Shown here piece after piece: positions 37,201-48,905 of a stretch of 64,000 nt of DNA. Location: assembly GCA_036583965.1 (NCBI GenBank), contig JAZBQD010000021.1:19878771-19942770 (forward strand), written 5' to 3'. The notes below the pieces were generated by a model, which saw nothing but the letters and a program-made list of their open reading frames with translations, ran no database searches and had not been told where the DNA came from. Source of the stretch: Prunella strophiata (taxonomy: Eukaryota; Chordata; Aves; Passeriformes; Prunellidae). The position numbers and the translations under genes were made by a program. The number at the start of each line of letters is the position of its first letter. The stretch's first letter is position 1.

Positions 37201-40200
37201 GACAGGGGACAGTCCTGTGGCTGGCAGTGACACCGGGAGCTGGAGAGATGCCCTGCAGGGTCCCGCAGCTCCTGCCAAAGGGGCTTTGCTGCTGGAGAAC
37301 CATGATTTGGGAACCACCCAAAATGTTTCTGGGCACGGTGCTCTGAAGACCACACCAGGGACCAGCCCTCCTCCTGCAGATCCAAAGCAGTGGGTGAAGG
37401 CAGACATGCCACCAGGCAGGGAGCACTGCGGGGACAGCACGGCCACCTCAGACCTCCAGAGCTTTTTTGATGATGATTCCACCTTCTCCCAGCTGTTCCC
37501 CAGGGACGACCAGTTTGTCCGGAGGAAGTGCACGCGGGTGTATGGGAAGCGCAGCAAGAAACCCAAACCTGCCCCCGAGGTCAGCCTGCAGCCAGCAGGG
37601 GCCATTGACCTCTTCACCATCCGCCTGGCTTCTGACCTCAGCGACACCAGCTCCTTCTGTGTCACCAGGGAGGACCCTTGTGAGTACAAGACCATCTCCG
37701 TTGACGATGCCCTGATGCTGAACATGTGTCATGGCAGCAAGGCAAAGAGCGGAGATGCTGCTCCAGATGGATCTAAAAGCATCGAGCTGAGGTTGGACCA
37801 GGAGGTGACTGACCAAGGGAAGGAGGACATTGACCTGGAGGACAACATGCTGACCTTCTTGTGCCAAAACAGCCACGCAGACAGTGTCCCCAGCTTGAAC
37901 ATCTGGGGCAGCCTGGAGAAGGAGGGGGACAGCCTCTCTGCTGAAGACATGTTTGAGCCTCTGATGGACCTTGAGGATGAGCACTCACTCCAAGAAGTGA
38001 ACCCTGAGCCTCCCGACCTGGCAGAGGAGTCCTACAATGCCAAAGAGAACGGGGATTCGGACTCCCCCGAATTTCACACCATTGACATTGAGATGCTTAA
38101 TGCAAAGCTGAAAATGAGAGACATGTGCTTCTTCAGCCCTTGCGAGGATCTTCCTGGCCATGGCGAGGACAACACTGTGAGCTTGAAGCCAAAGTCAGGC
38201 AAGCACAGGAGCAAGCTGGAAGATGGGAAATTGGGGAAGAACCGCGGGGACATAACCATCAAAACCAAAGACAAGCAGTACAAATGCAAAGTGTGCTTCC
38301 AGTGGTTCCTGACGCTGGGGGAGCTGGACTTCCACAAGCTCTCCCACAACCCTTCCCCTCCTCCTACCTGCTACATGTGCGTGCAGCGCAAATTCAGCTC
38401 CCGGGAGCAGCTCCGGGACCACCTGAAGGAGAAGCACGCCAGGAACAAAGCTGGGCTGTGGGCGTGCGGGATGTGCCTGAAGGAGATCTCCGACGTGTGG
38501 ATGTACAACGAGCACCTGCGGGAGCACGCCACGCAGTTCGCGCGCAAGGGGCAGGCGCAGAAGTCGGTGATGGGCCTGCCCGGCTGCTTCGGGGAGGACA
38601 ATGCCGCCGTCACCCACTTCCTCAACACCATCATGTGCCGGAAACCCAGCAGGTCCTCCCGGCACGGTGACCCCGGCAGCCGGCATGGGGTCAGCAGAGA
38701 GAGCAAGAGCCCCAAGGAGTCGCCCCTTGAGCAGGAGAAGGCTGATGAAAGACCCCTTGGAAAGCAGCGTCAAAGTGAAGCCACCCGCGCCCAGCTCATC
38801 CAAAGCGTCCTCCAGCCCGTCTCCAGAGCACACGGCGAAAAGTGAAAGCACCCCAAAATCTGTCCCCATGCACCCAGACTGCAAGGATCCTTCCAGGGAC
38901 TGCCATCACTGCGGCAAACAGTTCCCCAAACCCTTCAAGCTGCAAGCGGCACTTGGTGGTGCACAGCTTGCAGAAGATCTACTTGTGCCACAAGTGCCCC
39001 ATGTTCTACCAGGAGACCAAAGAGCTCCGGAGCCACCTGAGCCAGGAGCATGGCGTGGTGGAGGAGCAGGAGATCAAGCACACCACCCTGTACAGCCTGC
39101 GAGCTCTGTGCTGATGTCATGCACGTCATCAAGAAGTCCTTCATCTGCAGCATGTGCAACTACACCTTCTCCAAGAAGGAGCAGTACGACCGGCACATGG
39201 AGAAGCACCTGGCGGGCAGCAGCAAGACTTTCAAATTCCGAGGGGTCATGAGGCCTGGTGCTGCCTGCAGGGAGGGCAGGGAGAAGGCGAAGGAGGACGG
39301 ATCTCTCCGGGAGGGAATGCCACCGAGCAAGAAGCGGAAGGTGGCTCACCATGGCAGCTCAATCCCACACAGGTCACCAGTCCACCTGGACCCCACAAGT
39401 GACATTCAGCTGGTAGAAGCTGGAAGCCCCAGCCTGCAGGTTCCCACTGACTCCTTCCCAACAGCAGCTGGTGACCTGGGAGCACCCCAACCCTCTGTGA
39501 AAGCAGAAGTGCTGGTGGGTGACTTCTCGGAGCTCCTGGCAGAGATGGAGAAGTCCCCATTTGACCCTTTGCCACCTCCGCCCTGCCTGTCCCCATCTCT
39601 GCCACCAGGCTGCTGCAGGCAGCCCTGAGCTCAGGCCTGTCCATCGAGGAGCTGGAGAAAGGAGCCTTTGATGGGAAACCACTTCCTTTCTTGGACTCGC
39701 CTGAGTTTCCCATGGACCTTGCTGGCTTGGCCTGTCACCAGGCCACCAACCAAAAACTGTCCCCTCCCCTCCTGACCCAGAAACATGGCTGTGCCAATGC
39801 CCATAAAACAACAAGCACAGGCAACAAAGATGAATACAGGGCCTGTATCCTGGAAAATCCCAGCACAGACACCAATGCCATGGAAGGGATCCCTTTTCTC
39901 CAGCTTGCCAAGAAGGTCTCAGAGCTTCCTTCCCCTAAGGCAGAGTCTCCACAAGCCACGGAGACCCACAAATGGGGCAGCCCCAGTGCCAGTGATGCCT
40001 CTGCCTGGGAAGGTGCAGCTAAGCCCACATCTCCAGAAGGTGCCCACCAGCCCCTGCCCCCAAAGGACAAGACAGTATCGCCCACACTCAACAGGGCTTC
40101 CAAAGATTCAGTGCCACCAAAGAAGACCGTGGGTAGTGAGGCTGCTCCCTGCCCCGAGGAGGGTCAGCAGCCCATCTCAGGAAAGGAGAAATCCATGCCT

Positions 40201-40878
40201 GAGGCTAAGGACAGTAGCACTAACACCAAGGACCAAGGCAGCAACCCAGGCAAATCCAGCGGCCACCAGCCCAGAGGCGAGGTGGCCAGCAACACCACGA
40301 GACACAGCCATGCAGAGCCAGGCAAAGCCACCAGCAAGCTTCACCCCAAGAGGAGGAAAGAACACAAGTCCTTGAGCCACCGGAGCAGCTCTGGCTCCCG
40401 GGAGAACATGGAAGGAGACGGGAAGAAGAAGAAAGCCCGGCCACCATGCCCAGCCAGGAGTGAGAGCAGTGCTGAGCTCAAACGTGGCAGCTGGAGCAAC
40501 GCCGAGGCGCCCGCCCTGTCCCCCGGCAGGAGGGACACGCACTGCACCAAGCTGGGACCCAAGCCCAGAACGGGCCCCCAGCTGAAGAAGATGGTCCTGG
40601 ACCCTTACAACCAGAAGAAAGGGGAGCTCCGCCACGCCAACGGGGACGTGAAGCGCAGGAAAGCCATTCTGGGCAAGAGCCTCCACCAGGTGTTGGCCAA
40701 GGGGCCGGCGCCGTCCCCGCGCGGCTCCTGGCACGGCCCCCGCGCCGCCCGCGGGGCCAAGGTGGCCGGCCCGGCCAGCTACCGCAGTGCCGAGTCCCAG
40801 AACAACCTGCTCAGCCAACTCTTTGGGCAAAAATTAACCAGCTTTAAAATTCCTTTAAGAAGAGATACTTCAGAATAA
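28290..40878 (+). CDS. ZNF469: Zinc finger protein 469, frame interrupted by 12 apparent indels
   Basis: A very large nuclear C2H2 zinc-finger protein. In people its loss causes brittle cornea syndrome, and it is linked to collagen and matrix gene expression. The span corresponds to about 4,190 residues, close to the roughly 3,950 of human ZNF469. The ATG at 28290 has A at -3. Diagnostic blocks include the C2HC-type finger at 30721-30792 ([13 protein letters not shown]) and [19 protein letters not shown] near 31105-31160. A single C2H2 finger lies at 36204-36275, six more at 38279-39208, an SV40-type NLS at 39320-39343, and the C-terminus ends in [11 protein letters not shown]. Proline runs lie near 29333-29380. 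No intron is evident. The frame shifts by +1 near 29206-29220, 34435-34540, 35002-35007, 35165-35190, 35451, 35650, 36310, 37005-37060, 38745-38758, 38941-38946 and 39093-39096, and by -1 at 39565-39607. The longest uninterrupted open frame runs to 34599. Sequence error is likelier than decay. Confidence 0.93.
38279..39208 (+). other. ZNF469: ZNF469 C-terminal zinc-finger cluster
   Basis: Six C2H2-type fingers: 38279-38347 ([10 protein letters not shown]), 38366-38437 ([10 protein letters not shown]), 38459-38527 ([10 protein letters not shown]), 38901-38964 (CHHCGKQF, split by a +1 shift between its Cys and His pairs), 38980-39051 (YLCHKCPMF) and 39140-39208 ([10 protein letters not shown]). 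A CELC pair near 39097 may be a remnant half-finger. Linkers are long and irregular rather than TGEKP type, so this is not a KRAB-type polydactyl array. Each Cys pair and His pair is intact once the local frame is followed. Confidence 0.9.
39320..39343 (+). other. ZNF469: Classical nuclear localisation signal in ZNF469
   Basis: The codons read PPSKKRKV, very close to the monopartite SV40 type of nuclear localisation signal. It lies 37 codons after the last zinc finger, which fits a nuclear protein. Confidence 0.75.
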
Positions 40879-42610
40879 TTTATGGAAGTGACTTATGGTG
40901 ATCCTCAGCTGCTTTCATGGGGTTTGCAAGGGAAAAATTATCAAAGCATTAAATTCGTTTGTGTAGCATGATTTCTCTGTCTAGCTTAAATGAACTTGCA
41001 CTGCAGCCTCTGTGAAATAGTTTGCTTTGTGTCTACTAATCTACTTTAATTCACCTGATTTATCATGCAAATGCTAGAACTTTGATGTTGCTGATGATTT
41101 TCATGAACTGAAATTGTAATCGCTTTGGGCAGACTGAATCGTCGAGAGCAATTGCTTTATTGCAGAAGTGCTGAGGTTATAAGGATACTTGCAAATCTCA
41201 GACCCTTTTGAGTCTGTGTCTGTGTTATCTTTGTACAAAGTACTTGAAGAGATGAACTTCATTCCGTAGACGTCTTATTCATAAGGTGCAGTACACTGTA
41301 GAAAGCAAATTTTTTTTTTTTTTGGAAGATTTTGCACAAATAATCCCGTACAATTCATTTAATTGGGAGCTGGCCTAAGCGATGATACAATTAAAAAATT
41401 AAATTAAGACCCAAGTGTCCTATATTTTGACAGCCATCCCTAAGAATTTTGTTTCTACATCGTCAAGAGGAGAACGACCCAGCTCTGGGGTTCTGGGGCT
41501 GTCAGAGCCCTCCAGAGGATGCTGCCACTCTTTGACCACTGTAGACGATGGGACTGGAGGAGAAGCGTCCCCGCGAGCAAACTGCACCTTGACACTTGTG
41601 ACAAACTCTGATTTTTTAGGGTTTTTTGGGTTGTTGTTTTTTTTTTTTTTTTTTGGTGCGTGTGAGCGTGTGTGTGTTTTTTCTTTTTGTTTGTGGGGTT
41701 GTTTTTGGGTTTTTTTTGTGCAACGAGAAAACTGTGCCAATTTACCGCAGCGAAAACCGGTACTGTGCGAGTGCCCTCAATGGTATCACTTCTAAACTCT
41801 CTTACTGTATTGACGTAGTGGCTCTATAGGTATCCGCTTGTACTATGCAGTTACTGGTGCTATTCTTCATTTGTAATGTGAATACAGACTTCCTTGATTG
41901 AAAAAAAAAGGGGAATTGGTAGGGAGAAGCCATTATCTGTCAAAAAAATGGAGCAGGAAAGAGAATTAAAAAAAAAAAAGCCAACTCGAGGGGAAAAACA
42001 TTCAGCTTTAGGGAGAAAAATTAACTTTAGGGGGAAAATCCAACTTGGGGGGGGAAATACAGTTTAGGGAAATAATGCAACTTTAGGAAAAATACAGCTT
42101 TAGGGAAAAAAATACAACTTTAGGGAAAAAGCTCCTCTATGCTGGTACTCCATAGCATCAAAAAGGTTACATCACATTAAACGAGCACGTTCTACAACTG
42201 AACTTTTGGATCCAGAAAGAAATCTCAGGTGCAAATGAGGACATGGAAAGATTTTATTGAAATACTCCCAAGTCAAGGAGGTGAAGTAATGCACTGATGT
42301 GATATGAACAGTCAGAGTACTTTGCGTCTGTCCTGCAATGATTTTTTGTTTTGTTTTAGAGTTAAAAGGAAAAAAAAAAAAAAGAGGCTTTATTCTGTTA
42401 ATATGTATCTTTACAATTCTTTGTATTGTATAAAAAACTATTGTAGGTAATTTACCTTGGGTGCAATGTGTTCTGTCAAAAGTTTTTATTTTGATATTTT
42501 GTCCAGAGAAGCAGAGAGAGAGAGCAGGAAACGCTGTTTTATGATGTTGTCCGTGTGCTTTTAAAGTGCCTCTTTAATATTGTTAAATAAAGTATGAGAT
42601 AAAAATATGG
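40879..42610 (+). other. ZNF469: ZNF469 3' UTR
   Basis: AT-rich, non-coding and free of transposons, directly after the TAA at 40876-40878. It contains T-runs (41310-41321, 41637-41655), an ATTTTGATATTTTG segment and GCAAAT elements, typical of a long vertebrate 3' UTR. A degenerate repeat of the CTTTAGGGAAAAA type lies at 41985-42135. The drop in GC compared with the flanks and the AATAAA at 42586 define the end. Confidence 0.7.
42586..42591 (+). terminator. ZNF469: Polyadenylation signal AATAAA
   Basis: A canonical AATAAA in the context TTGTTAAATAAAGTATGAG, about 1.7 kb after the stop codon and at the end of the AT-rich 3' UTR. An ATTAAA near 40950 could give a short alternative form. Confidence 0.65.
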
Positions 42611-42859
42611 GGTGGTACTGTAAAGTCATCCATGATTAATCTTTTCAAATATATTCCAATATTTTCACAGAAATTCCCTGTCTGCGTGATGTTTGGGGGA
42701 TGTTTGAGGCCTCCTCTGTAAAGGGGCTGAGGAGGACATTGGTGCCACTGCTGTCACCTCAATGGTTTGCAAAGTGAAGATGCTCCAGCAGCTCCTCTTC
42801 CTCACAGATCTTGTCCAAGTGCTGCCCATGGCAGGAAAGTCTTGTCCCCGAGGGGAAGA

Positions 42860-43014
42860 ACCCAAGGTGATGGTGATGGTGGTGGCCTGGTTTGGTGGTC
42901 ATCGTCTGGTGGTGGTGATGGCACAGTTAGGTCATCATGAATTGGTGACTGTCACAGCCCAATTTGGTCATTGCCAACTGGCAGTGGCAACAGCCTGACC
43001 TGATCATCATCAGC
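42860..43014. repeat. Degenerate GGTGATGGT-type repeats
   Basis: Irregular copies of GGTGATGGTGATGGTGGTGG, GGTCATCATCAGCTGGTGAT and similar, leading into the GAT-rich tract. Too diverged for a clear unit. Confidence 0.6.
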
Positions 43015-44165
43015 TGGTGATGGTGGTGGGATTACCTAGTTGGGTCATCACCAAGTGTTGATGGCCCAGCTTGGTCATCAATTTGTGGTGAAGGTGGTAA
43101 CAGTGATGGTGATGGCCCAGTTTAACCATTCCCCATTTTTGATGGTGATGGTGATAATGGTGGTGGTGGTGGTAACAGCCCAGTTTGGTCATCACCTGAT
43201 GGTGTTGGTGATGATGATGATGATGACAGCCCAGTGTGCTCATCCAAAATTTATGATGGTGATGATGATGATGGTGGTGGTGGTGATGGCAGTGATGATG
43301 CTGCACTGCTGCTGGTGATGATGATAGTGATTGATGATGATGATGATAATGATGAAGATGATGCTGGTGAGTGCACATTTTGCTCATCCCCATTTGATAT
43401 TGATGATGATGATGACAGTGTTGGTGATAGCAATGCTGCTGCTGCTGGTGGTGATGGTGATTGATGATGATGATGACAATGATAATGATGATGCTGATGA
43501 GTGCCCATTTTGTTCATCCCTATTTGATGATGATGATGATGATGGTGTTGGTGATAGCAATGCTGCTGCTGCTGGTGGTGATGGTGATTGAGGATGATGA
43601 TGATGGTGGTGATGATGATGGTGATTGATGGTGATTGATGATGATGATAATGATGAAGATGATGATGGTGAGGGCCCATTTTGCTCATCCCCATTTGATG
43701 GTGATGATGATGATGATGATAATGAAGAAGATGATGATGGTGAGGGCCCATTTTGCTCATCCCCATTTGATGGTGATGATGATGATGATGATAATGAAGA
43801 AGATGATGCTGGTGAGGGCCCATTTTGCTCATCCTCATTTGATGATGATGGTAAAGATGATGATGATAATGATGATAATGATGATGCTGATGATGCTGGT
43901 GAGTGCCCATTTTGCTCATCCCCATTTCACGATGATGGTGATGATGACGGTGTTGGTGATGATGATGCTGCTGCTGCTGGTGATGGTGATTGATGATGAT
44001 GCTGGTGATGATGACAATGATGATGGTGAGGGCCCAATTTGCTCATCCCCATTTTATGATGTTGCTGATGATGACAGTGTTGGTGATAGCGATGCTGCCA
44101 CTGCTGCTGCTGATGACGGCGATCGATGATGACGATGATGATGATGACGATGATGATGGTGCCGC
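43015..44165. repeat. GAT-rich microsatellite tract, 1.1 kb
   Basis: Mostly GAT/GGT triplets (TGATGATGATGATGG type) interspersed with a recurring segment near CCATTTTGCTCATCCCCATT, about every 60-150 bp, so it is a higher-order repeat with GAT tracts inside. It yields spurious Asp-rich (+) and His-rich (-) open frames. Confidence 0.93.
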
Positions 44166-44264
44166 TGAAGGCCCAGTCCCCTCATCCCCTCTTTGTCCTC
44201 GAGCTGACCTCTGCAGCCCCGCTGGGCTGGGGTGGGAGCTGCCACAGAGGCAGTGTGTGCCATC

Positions 44265-44625
44265 CTTTAATTACTGCCGCAATCGCGGCGCGGAGCCGCT
44301 GTCAGCGAGAGATAGCTCGGCACCGCCGGCTGGGATCCTCGCCACTCGGGGCTTGTAACTAAAACTGCAGGATTAATTTGATTAATTGATAGAATTATTT
44401 TCCAAACTACTCTTTTGTTTATGGAGGCTTAAAATGCTTGCCGCCTGCACCCTCCTGGTGTGTTGCAGAGTGGAGATAAAGTGGCTGAAAATAATTAGTA
44501 TGGCTTAATTTAGGGAAAAAAATAACCTCAAAAGAATTTTGCAGAAAATTTAAGGCGGCACATTTTACTTTGTTTTGGCAGGAAATATTATGGAGCTGGA
44601 AATGGGACTTTTATGTTTTCCCTGT
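44265..44625. other. AT-rich island, candidate conserved non-coding element
   Basis: Contains CCTTTAATTACTGCCGCAAT, GGATTAATTTGATTAATTGA, GTGGAGATAAAGTGG and GAAAATAATTAGTATGGC. Non-repetitive and AT-rich next to GC-rich flanks. Enhancer-type content is inferred from composition only. Confidence 0.38.
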
Positions 44626-45989
44626 GCAATATTTCACCAGGGCAGCAAACCTGCGGGGCGGAGGAGGAGAATTTCATGCCTGGTTGTTACCAGAGCTCTC
44701 CCACACCTCCAGATTCATCACCTGGGCACCTGGAAATGAGTCTCCTGGGAGCCAGGGGAATGCTGCAGGGATGGGACCCATCCCCAGGGCCCTGGCATGG
44801 GTGCAGGGACCCCTTCCCAAAGCTGCACCCATCTTTTGGAAGCCAGGACACGATTGACACCCACCTCAGGCTCTGCTCCCTCTGGAGTGCCACTCCCCAG
44901 GGAGATGTTGGCATTCGTCCCCACACCTCTGGGGGCTGAATTATTTAATTAATCCTTTCCCCTCTAAATGTGAGTAGTTTTTTTTTCCCCCTGCTATCAC
45001 CCACATCCCACTCCCTCAGTCCTCCCCACCCATCAGCTCCTCTGAGCTCCCTAAAGCCCCTGGGTTTGCTGAGTCCTGCATTATCCAGCAGCATTTGTCA
45101 CTTGGGAGATTGCAGGCCCCTGTCACCATAATTCCAGTGAGGATGCAAAGCCAGGCAGCTTCTTCCTGCTGGGGATTAACTCCCTGCTCAGCGGGGGCCA
45201 GCAGAACAGGGGGGCTCCTTTTGGACCCAGCACATCTGGGGGTCCCAGCCCTGCACCCCCCGGGATTTGGGGCCAGTCTGCACCCACATCCTCAGGGCTG
45301 GGACAGCTTCAGACCCCAGGGGTTACAGGGTGGGTCTGATGGGAGGTGCCAGGCGTTGATGGAGCCCCTCAGGGGGGATTTCTTGGCTTTTTGCCACCAC
45401 CCTAAATATTCCTCAAGCTGTTTGCTCTTCAAGCCCCCCCCCCAAATCCAGCCAGTCTTTCTTTTCCCAGCCCCACATCCAAGTTTCTGAGCTGGAGGTG
45501 CTTTAAGCCTCTCCATAAAGCCTGGAGGATAACGGGATCCACCATGGTTGTCATGCTGCAAGCAGGGGCTGAAGATTTAGAGTAATTTTTTTTCTTGCCT
45601 TTGAGTCAAATCTGGCCATTCCTTGCACAGCAGGAATTTAAAGCCCAGCTCCCACCTTCCTCCCCAGGGTGTGTGACAGGGACCACAGGCACCAGCAGGA
45701 TCCTGCACCCCTGGTGCTGGATTCATGCAGGAAAACCTGGAGCACTGGGGGCTGTGAAGAGGAGCACAGGAAGCCATGCAGCCCCCAGGGATAGCCATCC
45801 TGCCAGCAGTGATGCTCCTGAAGCCCAGGAATTGGTTGGATTGCTCCTTTTGGGACTTAGAACATCATTCCTGCAGGAGGAGATCAATAAGAGGGAGGGG
45901 GAAGGAAGCCCTGAGACATCACAGCCTTGGATTTGGGATGTGGGGGCTGCTCACCCACACATTCCCACCTGGTTTCAGGAGCATCCAGC
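44626..45989. other. Intergenic, no gene seen
   Basis: Unique GC-rich DNA between ZNF469 and ZFPM1 with no coding support. Confidence 0.5.
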
Positions 45990-46190
45990 ATCATTTGTGC
46001 CAGGGGAGGTTTAGGTTGGACATTGGGAGAATTTCTTCATGGAAAGGTTTTTCCAGCCCTGGCCCAGCTGCTCGAGGCAGTGGAGTTCCCACTCCTGGAG
46101 GGATTTAAAAGCCACATGGATGTGGCACTTGGGGACATGGTTCAGTGGTGGCCTTGATGATCTTGGAGGATTTTCAAAACTAAATAATTC
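45990..46190 (+). mobile_element. CR1 LINE 3'-region fragment
   Basis: Sense-orientation CR1: GTGCCAGGGGAGGTTTAGGT, TGGACATTGGGAGAATTTCT, CTGGAGGGATTTAAAAGCCA, then GATGTGGCACTTGGGGACAT and GGTTCAGTGGTGGCCTTGAT. It retains more internal sequence than the other fragments. Confidence 0.92.
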
Positions 46191-46302
46191 CACGGCTGGG
46201 ATTTGGTTTGATCCCAAACCCTTCCACGCTGCCACCGCAGCTCCCGGGAGCCCGGAATTCCACAGCAGTGTCTCTGCCCAGGACGTGCCCAAGTCAGGGA
46301 GG

Positions 46303-46425
46303 AACATGCCCAAACCGTGCCCAACTGTGCCCAAACCGTGCCCAGGCCGTGCCCAAGCCGTGCCAGGCTCTGCTCCTGCCGTGTCCAAGCCACGTCCCAC
46401 CCGTGTCACATCCGTGCCCAAGCCT
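46303..46425. repeat. Short tandem repeat, CGTGCCCAAGC type
   Basis: About ten copies of an 11-bp CGTGCCCAAAC/CGTGCCCAAGC unit, with diverged copies at the right end. Confidence 0.85.
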
Positions 46426-46749
46426 CGGGGGACCCCGGGCTGTTGGCAGCCACCGGGGGCTGAGCCACGGGCAGGTGACAAGTGGCACCGAGGGCCAGGT
46501 TCTCCTGCCAGCAGGTGGCAGGGCCCTTCTGCAGGTGGGGCACCGTGATGCCAGTCCCTCCCTCTTGGGACAGAAAAAAAACCCTAAAATAGGATATTTT
46601 GAGCTGGAAAACAGCTGGGTTGGAGCTTTGGCAGATGGTGCCAGTGGCAGCAGGGAGTGCCAGCTCAGCACAGCCCCCCAAAATCCCCCCCAGCCACCCC
46701 AGAGCCCTGAAACCCGGCAGGGGCAGCGCCTCGGCTCATCCCATTGACA

Positions 46750-46980
46750 TTCCTGCGCCGCCGCCTCCTCTCGCCGCGTCTCTAATAATATCAGGCCAGA
46801 TTAATTGGCACTAATACAAATGTACACAGCTCCATAAAAAGATGTCACCTCGCTCACAATGGGGGGAACGGCTGCTCCCGCATTATCTCTGCTCTGCAGG
46901 CGTGTAATTCACTCCTCGGGAAAACACGCTATTTATTCGGCTCCCCTCTAACAATCTCTCTGCAAACACCGCGGCACCGG
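46750..46980. other. Candidate conserved non-coding element
   Basis: Contains TCTAATAATATCAGGCCAGA, TTAATTGGCACTAATACAAA, CGCATTATCTCTGCTCTGC and GCGTGTAATTCACTCC. Non-repetitive, with mixed AT-rich cores. Confidence 0.35.
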
Positions 46981-48905
46981 GAAGGGAGCGGGGAGACACC
47001 CAGCCCTGCCGCTGTCACCGCCACCGCCACGCTTGTCGCCGTGCAGGGCCACCCATGGGTGCCCCCAGGGGATGAGGGCAGCGGGATTTGGGGATTTGGG
47101 GACGTCCCCGAGCCGGGATCCAGCCCTTGGGTGGTGGTCGAGACCGAGAATTGTCAGCCCTGGATGGTGCCAAAAAGGGAATTTAAGGAACATTGGCAAG
47201 GAACGTGCCAGGGGAAGGACTGCAACCTGTTTCCTTCGCTGCCCAGGGCAGGGTGGCAGCGCCCACCTGCTCCAGCGAGGCTTTTGGGGCATTTTTTGGG
47301 AGGGGGATGCAGCCCCCCGTGGGTGTGGCAATGCCCCCGTGCCCCCTCGAGATGCTGCCAGCGCTTCTTGCAGCACAAAGAGCCGGGGACAGCCGCCATC
47401 CCCCTGCTGCCCTCGGGGAGAGGAGATTTGGGCACCTCCTCGGTGTTCGCTCACCCCCAGCTCCTCACATGCGTGCAATTAACGATGCTGTGTTTAATTA
47501 AACGGCTGTCTAATTATCTTGGCGTAAGCAAACCCGCCAGGTGAGGACCACGGGAGCTGCGTGGATGTGCCAGAGGAGCCGGGCTGGATGTGCCGAGCCC
47601 CCAGCCCCAAAATCCCTTCAGCCCGAGCCGGGGGAGCCGCGCTGGGTTTGGGCTGCCCATCTGCAGCCCCTGACGGAGCCGGAACCAGCACAGAGCACAG
47701 AGCAGAGGCTGCTGCGGGCTCCTTGAGCCGGGCCCAGCTAAGCCGGGCTGGAGGGAGGGGAAGGCTCTGGAGGCTGAGCTGCTCCCCGCGGGGCTCGGTC
47801 TCCAGGAAGGCGGCGATTCGAGGCCACTCGAGGTGAAAGGCGCCGCCAGGATGGTTTTGGGGGGTGGTCAGCAGAGGGGGGGCCAGCAGAGCCTTGTCCT
47901 CAGCAGCGTCTCCCTCCTTCCATAGGGCTTTTTTTTTTCTCCCCTGGATCTCTTCTTAATTCCTAACTTAATTTCTTTTGACATCCTCATTGCCGGTTTG
48001 ACCTCTTTACTGGAATCATGCGCTGCTTAAAACTCATTATCCCACCATTGAAACAGGAAGTTAATTAAAAACCCTTTAAAAAAAGAAAAAGAAAAAAGGG
48101 GGGGAAAAAAAGCACATCCCATGTCCGGGGATAGATGGAGAAGGGATATGACCAAGCTGTGCCGTGTCCCCACAGGCCACCAGCCCCCTCCATTGATCCC
48201 AAAACTCCATCATTATTTGGGGAGCACCAGCCATCCCCACTGGCAACCCGCCCTGATCCAAGGTCAGCCATGGGCAAGGTCCAGTTTGGGAGAAATTATT
48301 TTTCACAGGACAATATTCCCATCATGGATTAAAAAAAAAAAATCTAAGTGGCTCCTGTTTAACCCATATTTCACCCCAAAATTCTTCATGCTCACAGGTC
48401 ACCTGCTGGGATGATGCCAAGGGGGGACCCCAGGACCCCTACACCACCCCAGGGTGTCCTGGGGTGACCCCACCCCGAGCCAGGCTCATGGTGGCCATGG
48501 AAGTCACAAGTGGGAGGTTTTGGAACATTGATCTGGAAATGAGGGGGGTTCTAAGGGATCCAAAAGAGCCCCTGGGGACCCCACAGAAGGGTTGGGGGGA
48601 CCCCATAAGAGGCTTTGAGGATCTGAGAAAGGCAAATTGGGACCCAGCAGGGCACTGAGGTCCCAGTGGGGGGACCGCTGAGAGTGCAGGAGCTTCCAGA
48701 GGCACCACAAGGGACCCCAGATGGGAATCTGAGGAACCCAGAGAAGGACTGAACACCCCAAAAGGGGAAGTTCGCGATGCTGGGGCTGGGGCGGGGAACC
48801 CAAAAGGGGGGCTCCGACCTAAGGGGGTGAGTCCAGAGACGCAGAGCAGGGGCTGGAGCCTCACGGGGCTGCCAGAGCGGGGCTGGGGACACCTCGGGGA
48901 GCCTT
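46981..48905. other. Intergenic, upstream flank of ZFPM1
   Basis: No coding support. A homeodomain-type patch lies at 47468-47530 (GCAATTAACGATGC, GTTTAATTAAACGG, GTCTAATTATCTTGG). AT-rich segments lie at 47930-48120 and around 48300-48350. From about 48430 the sequence becomes GC-rich. Confidence 0.45.

Noticed and set aside
28290..40878. Programmed frameshifting or tiny introns as the cause of the ZNF469 frame breaks
   Set aside because: There is no GT-AG pair of intron size at the breaks and no slippery-site consensus. Most breaks are explained by one extra base, some in or near short runs of one base.
43251..43925. His-rich reverse and Asp-rich forward open frames
   Set aside because: Product of GAT triplets.
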